A stretch of 8,137 nt of DNA from Anaerolineales bacterium (GCA_030668545.1 DAOUTT010000082.1:1-8137), one strand, 5' to 3'; positions 1 to 8,019 are shown, numbered from the stretch's first letter. Notes: generated by a model from the letters alone, not told the origin. Translations and numbers: made by a program.

Positions 1-710
1 ACCACCTCTGGTGAAAGGGCTTTGACTTCTTCAACGGTCACGCGTGGATAACGTGTATCGCGTTCGCCAGTTTTTTCCGCTTCTGCCAACCCCAAATCCG
101 CTTCCAACGGGTAGCGGCGTTCTCTCATCTTGAAAATATTCTCCCCACCCGAGATTGAGATGACGCTGTCAACATACGTCTCCTGGTTGATCGTCATCCA
201 CCACAGCCCTGCCTGTTCATTCTCTTCCTGCCAAATTGGGCAAAACACCTTCATAGATGGGGACATGAATGACGCTCGCCTTGTCCAATCCAGCATTCGT
301 TCGAGATGAGTGAGTCTCGGTGCCGCCTGGTTTTCTATTTGGAAGATTCGGGCGATTGCCCAGAGAACTTGAATTGCATCATCAACGTTTTTCGGGAAAG
401 TAACCCAAACCGGGATTCCCAGCCTCTCGAGTTCTTGAATGGTTTCGAGGCTGTTTTCTTCCTGATTGGCAAGCACAAGCTCAGGATTAAGACCCGAGAT
501 CACTTCAATATCCGGTGAACGGGGTCCACCTACTGCGACAGTGAGGTCCGACTCCCCGGTTGGGTCAGGGCAATAATCAGTAATCCCAACAAGACAATCT
601 CCTATTCCAAGCTCGATGATGCTTTCGCTGATGGAGGGCACCAGGCTTACGACACGTTTTGGGGGATTTATAAACGTCAAGTGAGTGTTATGTCCATTCC
701 CACCATTCAT
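1..710 (-). CDS. BtuF-like helical-backbone metal receptor (cobalamin/iron-siderophore binding fold), 3' end cut by window
   Basis: I translated this open frame by hand from an ATG at 710 to the window edge, about 237 residues with no stop. It resembles class III ABC substrate-binding proteins of the BtuF/FecB type. These are two-lobed receptors for vitamin B12, heme or ferric siderophores. The family-like pieces are RVVSLVPSISESIIELGIG (residues 19-37), VGGPRSPDIEVISGLNPELV (60-79), YVDSVISISGGENIF (179-193) and VTVEEVKALSPEVV near the cut. The N-terminus is MNGGNGHNTHLTFINPPKRV: it has no hydrophobic signal peptide and no lipobox cysteine. As read, the protein would therefore stay in the cytoplasm, unlike a true transporter receptor. 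The start lies 1 bp after the stop of the upstream gene, and AAAGG in that gene's end could serve as ribosome binding site. No permease or ATPase partner is visible. The fold is fairly sure, the ligand unknown. Confidence 0.8.
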   Translation of the reverse strand, partial: MNGGNGHNTHLTFINPPKRVVSLVPSISESIIELGIGDCLVGITDYCPDPTGESDLTVAVGGPRSPDIEVISGLNPELVLANQEENSLETIQELERLGIPVWVTFPKNVDDAIQVLWAIARIFQIENQAAPRLTHLERMLDWTRRASFMSPSMKVFCPIWQEENEQAGLWWMTINQETYVDSVISISGGENIFKMRERRYPLEADLGLAEAEKTGERDTRYPRVTVEEVKALSPEV

Positions 711-711
711 C

Positions 712-1386
712 TTATACCCAACCTTTACCAAGCAGGATCTCAGGAGCCGCGTCGCTCCAGATCTCAACCTTCCCCTGCGGACCAACCCCGATGATCGTAT
801 CGGGGGTGATGCTGATAGCGTAGCTCTTCATCTGTGTTTCTATTTTCTGCCGCACTCCCTCTTTCGATGCAGGAGCTTCTAAACCTGACATAAAGATAGC
901 CTTCGGAAACCACCCTATCCCATCAGAAACCTGATCGCTATCCGGATCATAAATCCATTCTCCAAGGACGGAAATCAAGCTCCCCATTGCTATAAACACC
1001 GAATTATCGGCGACGATCGAATCCGGATCGGCAGGCAATTGCTCTTGGTCAAACATTTTGACCCAGTCATCACGTTTGCCGCCTATTGCCAGTACCACCT
1101 GCGCCTTTTGACAAGTTGCCAGAATGAGCGCCTGATCCCCTTTCAAAGGATCGACGATTTTCAAGCTGCTACTAAACCGCGCGAGTAAATCGTTGACGAA
1201 GGGTTGTGTAGATGAGGGGATCTCGCCTCCAGGAGCGAGGATAACGAGTGCTCCTTCATCTCTCAATAAATTTATTATTGGGTCCAATGCCGACGATTCA
1301 GTGCCGCGTACAGGGGGTGCTTCGCCGGCGAGGATCACCCAGCCCCGAGAGCCACGACGCTCGAAAATTCGTGAAGTCGCATTCAC
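712..1386 (-). CDS. Class I glutamine amidotransferase-like protein resembling a degenerate peptidase S51/cyanophycinase
   Basis: This is a 224-residue protein of uncertain function. The order of elements recalls cyanophycinase-like S51 peptidases. An early strand reads GWVILAGEAPP (15-25), a second reads GALVILAPGGEI (45-56), and VVLAIGGKRDDW (97-108) sits where the family has its GGDQ-type turn. VFIAMGSLISVLGEW (130-144) sits where the nucleophile elbow GxSAGA should be. DGIGWFPKAIFMSGLE (155-170) matches the segment that normally carries a catalytic His. The Ser-Ala-Gly elbow and that His both appear to be missing, so it may be a non-catalytic relative. The start is GTG at 1386, overlapping the stop of the preceding amidohydrolase in GTGA, which implies translational coupling. 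There is no signal peptide. The family call is inferred from layout only; it could be another flavodoxin-like or DJ-1-like domain. That it is a real gene is well supported by its length and tight packing. Confidence 0.6.
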   Translation of the reverse strand: MNATSRIFERRGSRGWVILAGEAPPVRGTESSALDPIINLLRDEGALVILAPGGEIPSSTQPFVNDLLARFSSSLKIVDPLKGDQALILATCQKAQVVLAIGGKRDDWVKMFDQEQLPADPDSIVADNSVFIAMGSLISVLGEWIYDPDSDQVSDGIGWFPKAIFMSGLEAPASKEGVRQKIETQMKSYAISITPDTIIGVGPQGKVEIWSDAAPEILLGKGWV

Positions 1387-2567
1387 GATTCCTTCTCCTG
1401 CAGACGCCAGGCGACAGCGGTAACCAGCCCTGCAGCAATCGGGAGAACCTTCTCATCGAAATCGAACAAGGGATTATGATGCGGCGCATCAAGATTGGAA
1501 GCCGAGTCGCTCGAACCAATGAACAGGTAGCAGCCAGGAACTTCCTGCATAAAAAACGCCATGTCCTCCGAACCCATCACGCGATGCTTGCGATCGATTT
1601 CGAACTCAGGGAAGACTTGATGCGCGACCTCCGCAGCAAGGGCCGTGGTCTCGGCGTCATTGACGAGCGGTGGGGTAATACGTTCAAACTCAAGCTCAAC
1701 CTGGCATCCTGCTGCAGAGCAGATGCCGCTGGAGATCTCTTTCATACGTTCAATTACTGTCGTTCGCGAAGTTTCAGAAAAAGTGCGAATCGTCCCTTCT
1801 AATCGAACAGAGGAGGGAATCACATTCCAGGTTTCGCCTGCTTGGACAACTGTGAAGCTCACCACACCTGATTCCAGCGGGTCGAGAGACCTTGATGTAA
1901 TCGACTGACAGGCTGTGATGAGCTGCGAAGCGGCAAGAATGGGGTCCCGCGCCAGATGGGGCGAGGCGCCATGTCCGCCGCGGCCGCGGATCATGATATC
2001 GAACCGCTCCGATCCCGCCATAATCGGCCCCGGCGCAATGCCGAGCCAGTGAAGTGGTTTCTCATTCCAGATATGCATACCAAGAGATCTAGAAGCGCCT
2101 AAATCGTCGAGGATGCCCTCTGCGATCATTCGTTCGGCTCCACCCTGCCCTTCCTCAGCAGGCTGGAAGATGAATACGATCGTTCCGGGAAGTTCTTGAG
2201 ATTTTGAGCTAAGGATCTGCGCGACGCCTAAGCCAATCGCCATATGTCCATCGTGACCACATGCGTGCATTACGCCTTCCTGCTTGGATGAATAAGCAGC
2301 GCCAGTTTCTTCCACAATCGGCAATGCATCCATATCGAAGCGAATGAGCAGCGTCGGCCCGGGTCGCCCACCTTTGAGCGTACCCACTACGCCCGTCTCC
2401 GCGATGGCGGTTTGGACGCTTAATCCCAGCCCTCCAAGCGTTTCGGCGATGATTTTTGCGCTGCGGTGTTCATTGAAAGCCAATTCGGGGTGTTGATGGA
2501 AATCCCGCCGCCAGGCAATGAGCTGAGCACGATTCGACTGTGCCTGGCTCAGGAAAGTTTTCATCAT
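1383..2567 (-). CDS. M20D-family amidohydrolase (N-acyl-amino-acid / peptide aminoacylase type)
   Basis: A full-length 394-residue metallo-amidohydrolase of the M20D group, which includes IAA-amino acid hydrolases, hippurate hydrolase and N-acetyl-diaminopimelate deacetylase. These enzymes cleave N-acyl groups or small amides using two bound metal ions. Visible motifs are WRRDFHQHPELAFNEH (19-34), RFDMDALPI (76-84), HACGHDGH (101-108) with metal ligands Cys103 and His105, QPAEEGQGG (135-143) with the Glu138-Glu139 pair, GMHIW (163-167), a lid-domain segment GRGGHGASPH (195-204) and the final ligand region APHHNPLFDFDE (361-372). All expected ligands are present, so it should be active, in the cytoplasm. 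Two adjacent ATGs (2567 and 2564) are possible starts. There is no clear Shine-Dalgarno sequence in the 11-bp gap after the PIG-L-type gene, so translation is probably coupled to it. The substrate cannot be deduced. Confidence 0.93.
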   Translation of the reverse strand: MMKTFLSQAQSNRAQLIAWRRDFHQHPELAFNEHRSAKIIAETLGGLGLSVQTAIAETGVVGTLKGGRPGPTLLIRFDMDALPIVEETGAAYSSKQEGVMHACGHDGHMAIGLGVAQILSSKSQELPGTIVFIFQPAEEGQGGAERMIAEGILDDLGASRSLGMHIWNEKPLHWLGIAPGPIMAGSERFDIMIRGRGGHGASPHLARDPILAASQLITACQSITSRSLDPLESGVVSFTVVQAGETWNVIPSSVRLEGTIRTFSETSRTTVIERMKEISSGICSAAGCQVELEFERITPPLVNDAETTALAAEVAHQVFPEFEIDRKHRVMGSEDMAFFMQEVPGCYLFIGSSDSASNLDAPHHNPLFDFDEKVLPIAAGLVTAVAWRLQEKES

Positions 2568-2578
2568 CTGGATATAAA

Positions 2579-3289
2579 TTACTGACGCAATACTATTCGT
2601 CGAAATCTCTCGATGTAACGGGGATCATCCGGGGGGCTTTCAGGATCGAGCATGCGGCTCCTCATCCGCTCCTCAAGCGCGGTGATATCTTTGATCTGGC
2701 TGCGATGCTCGGTCAGAGCAGCTACCTTCTGACTGAAGAAGTCGGTGATGTCTACGGTTATATTTGGGTGCTGTGCCCCAGCGATGTAAACTTCTCGAAC
2801 TTTATGCGGCTGCAATCCCTCTTCGTTACTCAATTCAGGAAAGTAAAGCGCGGAACGGGCTGCTGGATAAACCGCATCCAGGGTAGCCTGACCTGCCGCT
2901 CGGTGGTCAGCATGGTTGATGTAGTAATTGCTTGGGAAAAAGTTTGTGGGATCGCATGTGATTACAACCTGCGGCTTGACCTGGCGAATAACGCGGACGA
3001 TATCACGCCGCAGATCCAGGGTCGGTAAAACGTACCCGTCCAACTCCTTTAGAAACATCACATCATGCACACCCAGGGCTTTCGCAGCAGCGCGTTGTTC
3101 AACTTCACGAATCTCCGCCAATTCCTGCGTGGACAAACTATCGTCGTCGGAACCCTTATCTCCGCGAGTTAATAAACAATAGGTGATGTCCCTACCGGAG
3201 GTCGCCCAGCGGGCAATTGTGCCACCACAAAAGAATTCGGGGTCATCCGGATGAGCAAGGACTACGAGAACCCGGTCGGATGTCGTCAT
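2579..3289 (-). CDS. PIG-L/LmbE-family zinc-dependent N-deacetylase
   Basis: A complete 236-residue PIG-L domain protein. The family removes acetyl groups from N-acetylglucosamine-type substrates; members include MshB (mycothiol), BshB (bacillithiol) and chitooligosaccharide deacetylases. The N-terminus VLVVLAHPDDPEFFCGGTIA (7-26) carries the AHPDD zinc motif with His13, Asp15 and Asp16. The second motif NHADHRAAG (125-133) supplies the remaining His ligand. YCLLTRGDKGSDD (37-49) is the usual substrate-loop region, and FFSQKVAALTEHRSQI (184-199) is the typical C-terminal segment. No signal peptide is present. The ATG at 3289 is preceded by GAGGG at 3300-3304 with 10-nt spacing, 23 bp after the RicT-like gene. 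It is followed at 11 bp by the M20D amidohydrolase, which suggests the two act on related N-acylated compounds. Family call is firm. A bacillithiol role is possible, but no BshA or BshC is in view. Confidence 0.92.
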   Translation of the reverse strand: MTTSDRVLVVLAHPDDPEFFCGGTIARWATSGRDITYCLLTRGDKGSDDDSLSTQELAEIREVEQRAAAKALGVHDVMFLKELDGYVLPTLDLRRDIVRVIRQVKPQVVITCDPTNFFPSNYYINHADHRAAGQATLDAVYPAARSALYFPELSNEEGLQPHKVREVYIAGAQHPNITVDITDFFSQKVAALTEHRSQIKDITALEERMRSRMLDPESPPDDPRYIERFRRIVLRQ

Positions 3290-3299
3290 GAGATATCTA

Positions 3300-3304
3300 C
3301 CCTC
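3300..3304 (-). promoter_or_regulatory. Ribosome binding site of the PIG-L-type gene
   Basis: GAGGG lies 10 nt before the ATG at 3289, inside the 23-bp gap after the RicT-like gene. It supports that ATG as the start. Confidence 0.7.
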
Positions 3305-3312
3305 GTGGAACT

Positions 3313-4221
3313 CTAGGTTGATTTCTTGCCGCTATTACCTTCGCGGTTTTCGTTATTTTCGCAGGGGCTCTCGGCTTTCTGCTGCAATGCTTTCAATTCA
3401 TCGTAGGGTTCGATCTCATCCTTGTGGAATTCAACCCTGCGTTCATCTTCCAGTTTGACCACAACCGTATTCGTGAGAGGGAGCACATTGAGGACTTTTC
3501 CAACCCCTCTTGGCGTAATCACTTTTTTCTTCCTTTTCGGAAGAAGCTTCCTGGCTTCTGCATATAGCTCGTACTCGTATATAAGACAGCAGCGAAGACG
3601 GCCGCACATGCCGGTTATCTCCTGGGGGTTCAGGGAGATCCCTTGCGCTTTAGCCATCTTGATCGAGATGGGGCTGAATTCCGATAGAAAACGGGAACAG
3701 CAGCGCTCTTCCATTCCACATGCGCCCATTCCACATATGATCTTGGCCACATCTCGCGGGCCCACTTTCCGGAATTCGATTTGTGTTTTTCTAATCGAAC
3801 GGCGCATCGCCCGTTTTAGTGATGTGAGATCAATACTCTCATCGCCCTCACTGCTGGTTATGAATGTTAAGCGTGAACCATCATAGCAATATTCAGCCCT
3901 GACAATCTTGATGCCGGTAATTCCAAGCTCATGCACTTTCTCACGGCAATTAATCGTCGCTTCCAGTTCACGGCCCTGCCACATTCGCCTCATAACAAGT
4001 TCGCGTGGAGAGGCGCGGCGCACAACAGGCTTATGCGATCCCTTGGGCGCGTTCTTACCGCCTAACAAACCAGCAACTTCACCCAGCTCACGCCCGCGCG
4101 AAGTCGACACGATCACATAATCGCCGGCTTTGAGATCATCAATCTTTGATGCATCAAAATGATAAATCTTGCCAACGGGTTGGAAACGAATAGATGCGAC
4201 TGTTCTTTCTATACTTGCCAT
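3313..4221 (-). CDS. RicT/YaaT-like PSP1-domain protein with cysteine clusters
   Basis: A 302-residue PSP1 C-terminal domain protein of the YaaT/RicT type. In Bacillus subtilis RicT works with RicA and RicF in an Fe-S-containing complex that adjusts RNase Y-dependent mRNA processing. Visible features are VASIRFQPVGKIYHFD (8-23), DYVIVSTSRGRELGEVAG (34-51), EYCYDGSRLTFITSSEGD (110-127), VGPRDVAKIICGMGACG (153-169), EERCCSRFL (171-179) and TGMCGRLRCCLIYEYE (204-219). Cysteines 163, 168, 174, 175, 206, 211 and 212 are candidate Fe-S ligands, and all lie in the conserved core. After a basic KRKKK stretch, residues 233-275 form a short beta-rich segment (ITPRGVGKVLNVLP) like a KOW/SH3-type module, then a charged, low-complexity tail rich in Glu, Asn and Lys. 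It is first in the left-hand operon, with GAGGG at 9-nt spacing. No ricA or ricF homologue, and no holB or tmk neighbour, is in the window. The family call is firm; the cellular role outside Firmicutes is less certain. Confidence 0.9.
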   Translation of the reverse strand: MASIERTVASIRFQPVGKIYHFDASKIDDLKAGDYVIVSTSRGRELGEVAGLLGGKNAPKGSHKPVVRRASPRELVMRRMWQGRELEATINCREKVHELGITGIKIVRAEYCYDGSRLTFITSSEGDESIDLTSLKRAMRRSIRKTQIEFRKVGPRDVAKIICGMGACGMEERCCSRFLSEFSPISIKMAKAQGISLNPQEITGMCGRLRCCLIYEYELYAEARKLLPKRKKKVITPRGVGKVLNVLPLTNTVVVKLEDERRVEFHKDEIEPYDELKALQQKAESPCENNENREGNSGKKST

Positions 4222-4230
4222 TGATAAAAA

Positions 4231-4235
4231 CCCTC
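4231..4235 (-). promoter_or_regulatory. Ribosome binding site of the RicT-like gene
   Basis: GAGGG lies 9 nt before the ATG at 4221. It supports that start and is the only strong Shine-Dalgarno match in the intergenic region. Confidence 0.75.
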
Positions 4236-4260
4236 GATTAGAGAACGACGCTAGAAGCTA

Positions 4261-4288
4261 ATCATACTACGCCCACATGACAGGTAAA
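4261..4288 (-). promoter_or_regulatory. Putative sigma-70-type promoter of the ricT-PIG-L-M20 operon
   Basis: On the minus strand a -10 box TATGAT (4266-4261, five of six matches to TATAAT) stands 16 nt after a weaker -35 box TTTACC (4288-4283, four of six matches to TTGACA). Transcription would begin near 4254, leaving a leader of about 33 nt before the RicT ATG with its GAGGG. The -35 box overlaps the descending arm and T-run of the upstream operon's terminator. The assignment rests on consensus matches and on position between two operons. Confidence 0.4.
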
Positions 4289-4314
4289 AGGGGCCGACTA
4301 TTCATCAGCCCCTT
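4286..4314 (-). terminator. Rho-independent terminator after the nuo-mrp operon
   Basis: Read on the minus strand, AAGGGGCTGA (4314-4305), a 7-nt loop TGAATAG and TCGGCCCCTT (4297-4288) form a 10-bp stem with a single T-G wobble. The stem runs into TTTT (4289-4286). It sits 44 bp after the mrp stop codon and before the RicT-like gene. The T-run is present only in this orientation (the opposite strand ends the hairpin with just two T), so it acts as the end of the right-hand operon. Confidence 0.85.
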
Positions 4315-4358
4315 AAGACGGCATTCATTTCATCAGAATATATACCTATGGGATCGTT

Positions 4359-5189
4359 CTAATCGGTGATCTCGATCTCGATATCTTCTTTACCCTTCAG
4401 ATCACCAGATCCAAATCGAGTGAGAATCGCTTCCGTAATCCCGTTTAAGGCTGCAGCAGCAGGCGTATCCGGATGCGAGATGACAACGGGTGTGCCCTGA
4501 TCTCCCCCTTCCCGAACGATTGGGTCGATAGGAATTGAACCCAGGAAAGGCACGCCGGCATCTTGCGCCATCTTTTCCCCGCCCCCCTGCCCGAAAATAT
4601 CGAGCTGCGTGCCATCGGGTAGTTCCAGAAAGCTCATGTTCTCGACAACACCCAACAATGGGATTTCCATTGTGCGGAACATTTCAAGCCCACGCTTTGC
4701 ATCTTCAATGGATACTTTCTGCGGCAGCGTGACGATCACTCCACCGGAGAGCGAGAGTGTTTGTGCCAGGCTGAGCTGCACATCTCCCGTCCCTGGCGGT
4801 AAGTCGACCACGAGGTAATCGAGCTGCCCCCAGTCGACATCGTTAATAAATTGCTGTATCGCACTATGCAGCATTGGGCCGCGCCAGATCAGCGGCTGTC
4901 CTTCGGGAACCAGGAAGCCGATCGACATCACTTGAACACCATGAGCTTCGGCAGGTTTCAGCTTGGGACCTTCCTGAGGCGGCATCGTTGAGACCCCCAT
5001 CATTGTTGGCACGTTAGGTCCGTAGATATCGGCATCAAGCAGCCCGACTTTCAACCCCTTCTTCGCCAGCGCCACGGCGATGTTTACAGCAACGGTGGAT
5101 TTCCCAACACCACCTTTGCCCGATGCGATGGCAATTGCGTTGCCTATTTTATTCTTCTGGATATTTTCTGTGGCCGGTTGGTCTGTCAT
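4359..5189 (-). CDS. mrp: Mrp/NBP35/ApbC-type P-loop ATPase, cysteine-free variant
   Basis: A 276-residue P-loop NTPase of the Mrp/NBP35/Ind1 family, dimeric ATPases that carry and deliver Fe-S clusters in the cytosol. The deviant Walker A motif is GKGGVGKST (24-32) with Lys25 and Lys30. Switch I is DADIYGPNVPTMMG (52-65), Walker B/switch II is VVDLPPGTGDVQ (127-138), and VVENMS (181-186) and DIFGQGGGEKMA (197-208) follow. Most Mrp proteins have a CxxC pair just after ENMS that bridges the cluster between subunits; here that stretch reads FLELPDGTQ (187-195), and the whole protein contains no cysteine. The N-terminal MIP18/DUF59 domain of many Mrp proteins is also absent. The C-terminus is acidic (KGKEDIEIEITD). 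The gene starts 7 bp after a small Cys-rich gene, with AAAGG in that gene's end as likely ribosome binding site, and is last before a terminator. Family firm; cluster-carrier function is questionable without cysteines. Confidence 0.93.
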   Translation of the reverse strand: MTDQPATENIQKNKIGNAIAIASGKGGVGKSTVAVNIAVALAKKGLKVGLLDADIYGPNVPTMMGVSTMPPQEGPKLKPAEAHGVQVMSIGFLVPEGQPLIWRGPMLHSAIQQFINDVDWGQLDYLVVDLPPGTGDVQLSLAQTLSLSGGVIVTLPQKVSIEDAKRGLEMFRTMEIPLLGVVENMSFLELPDGTQLDIFGQGGGEKMAQDAGVPFLGSIPIDPIVREGGDQGTPVVISHPDTPAAAALNGITEAILTRFGSGDLKGKEDIEIEITD

Positions 5190-5196
5190 TTGTAGT

Positions 5197-5550
5197 TTAA
5201 CCTTTTCCCATAATTTGGTATTGATGGTTGACTTGATTGGTCAAATGAATACTAATATCCATGACCGCCTCATCAAACATTTGAACGAGTTCAGCGTCTT
5301 CCCCTCGGAATCGACGTACCGAGTGCATTGCACATTGTTCGCACCCATGCAACGCCCGATAGGAATGCGTTCGGCAGGATAGACAGTTACATAGACGGAT
5401 AATAAGCAGATTGAATGCAAGGCAGTCTACGGACTCAGCTTCCGCGCTGCACCCTCGATCGACTAGATCATGCCAAGCGTCCCCACGCATCTCCCTCAGC
5501 GTGGAGGCGACTCGCATTGGGAATAGAATTTCAGTCTCACGATGGTACAT
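5197..5550 (-). CDS. Conserved-looking small Cys-rich protein of unknown function between nuoI and mrp
   Basis: A 117-residue protein that I cannot assign to a named family. It starts MYHRETEILFPMRVASTLRE, continues with a helix-rich middle (AFNLLIIRL, 45-53), and then a cysteine core CLSCRTHSYRALHGCEQC (56-73), giving Cys56-x2-Cys59-x10-Cys70-x2-Cys73, with extra Cys at 34, 43 and 54. A charged segment RRFRGEDAELVQMFDEA (79-95) follows. Two CxxC knuckles suggest zinc or Fe-S binding. They are not CxxCH heme sites. It resembles small proteins I recall from Anaerolineae genomes, but that is memory and not a search. Evidence that it is real: AAGGTG precedes the ATG by 10 nt, it is packed with gaps of 34 bp (after nuoI) and 7 bp (before mrp), and it is co-oriented with everything else. 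There is no signal peptide or clear membrane segment. Confidence 0.75.
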   Translation of the reverse strand: MYHRETEILFPMRVASTLREMRGDAWHDLVDRGCSAEAESVDCLAFNLLIIRLCNCLSCRTHSYRALHGCEQCAMHSVRRFRGEDAELVQMFDEAVMDISIHLTNQVNHQYQIMGKG

Positions 5551-5560
5551 GCAGTATGCA

Positions 5561-5566
5561 CACCTT
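5561..5566 (-). promoter_or_regulatory. Ribosome binding site of the small Cys-rich gene
   Basis: AAGGTG lies 10 nt before the ATG at 5550 in the gap after nuoI. It favours this start over the next in-frame ATG (codon 12). Confidence 0.6.
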
Positions 5567-5584
5567 AATTGATTTATCCGCGCT

Positions 5585-6196
5585 TTAATCCTTTTTCTTC
5601 TTTGCGGCTTTCAAAGCCTCTTTCTCTGCCCGAGCTGCCTCTTCCCGAGCATAATTCTTCGGGCGAATCTCAGCGTAGTACGACGCCGGCTTGCTTAAGC
5701 GTTCTTTGTTATATATATGGGCTGACGAACGTTCGTACGAAGCGAGTTCATAAACGTGGTCCATTTTAATCGCATCAAAGGGACAATACTCTGCACATAG
5801 TCCGCAGTTCATGCAGATATCAATATCGATGTAAAACTCAGTCGGGGCTGGTATCGGTCTTCCGGTTTCGGGATCATTGGAACGCACGATCCAGATACAC
5901 TGCGGTGGGCAGACTTTGGAGCATATGCCACAAGAGGTACATCGATCTTTCCGTGTTCCGTCTGGATTTTCCTCATAAACCAGGAAGGGGATATACCGGA
6001 ATTCTTCCGGGACAGATAATTTTTCCTCCGGGTATTGAACTGTGAAAACCCCTCGCGCCTCCGTACCCTGGCGAATTTTTAGAGCCTCTTCGTTGTAATA
6101 CCGACCGCGCCCTAACCAACGGAGATCGTCCACGTACGTCTCCACGAAGTGTTTTATTGTTACCCCCAAGCCCTTAATCAATCCGATACCGTACAT
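5585..6196 (-). CDS. nuoI: NADH-quinone oxidoreductase subunit I (2[4Fe-4S] ferredoxin-type)
   Basis: A 203-residue NuoI, the peripheral-arm subunit of complex I that carries clusters N6a and N6b and passes electrons towards NuoB. Motif one is CTSCGICSKVCPPQC (86-100), with Cys86, 89, 92 and 96. Motif two is CMNCGLCAEYCPFDAI (128-143), with Cys128, 131, 134 and 138. Both are complete CxxCxxCxxxCP motifs. The N-terminus GLIKGLGVTIKHFVETYVDD (5-24) is the amphipathic membrane-contact helix typical of NuoI. The C-terminus is a lysine- and alanine-rich tail (EKEALKAAKKKKD), charged and probably disordered. The ATG at 6196 has GGAG 5 nt upstream. It lies 41 bp after nuoCD, a position where many bacteria have nuoH or nuoE, and nothing from the nuo operon follows it. 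Confidence 0.96.
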   Translation of the reverse strand: MYGIGLIKGLGVTIKHFVETYVDDLRWLGRGRYYNEEALKIRQGTEARGVFTVQYPEEKLSVPEEFRYIPFLVYEENPDGTRKDRCTSCGICSKVCPPQCIWIVRSNDPETGRPIPAPTEFYIDIDICMNCGLCAEYCPFDAIKMDHVYELASYERSSAHIYNKERLSKPASYYAEIRPKNYAREEAARAEKEALKAAKKKKD

Positions 6197-6237
6197 AGGC
6201 TCTCCGCGCTAACGAATCAAATGTTCAAAGGATCTAC

Positions 6238-7989
<1,752 letters not shown>

Positions 7990-8019
7990 CGTATCTGTGA
8001 CCTTTGTTGTAAATGGCGG

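Noticed and set aside
1248..1802. 184-codon plus-strand open frame
   Set aside because: It lies antisense to the M20D and S51-like genes. Its translation is rich in Arg, Ser and Leu with no recognisable motif, as expected of a shadow frame.
2540..3028. 162-codon plus-strand open frame
   Set aside because: It is antisense to the PIG-L-type gene, whose zinc motifs are intact on the other strand. No domain is seen in it.
3422..3886. 154-codon plus-strand open frame
   Set aside because: It is antisense to the RicT-like gene and mirrors its conserved cysteine region; a shadow.
4315..4358. AT-rich stretch with TATATATTC after the mrp stop as a promoter
   Set aside because: It lies upstream of the terminator hairpin, so a transcript started there would stop at once, and no good -35 match accompanies it.
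5080..5382. 100-codon plus-strand frame opposite the small Cys-rich gene, as an alternative to it
   Set aside because: It straddles the mrp start and the small gene, has no good ribosome binding site, and runs against the direction of every other gene. The minus-strand frame has operon spacing and a patterned cysteine core.
5330..5385. CxxC motifs of the small protein as c-type heme sites
   Set aside because: Neither knuckle is CxxCH (they read CLSCR and CEQCA), and there is no export signal.
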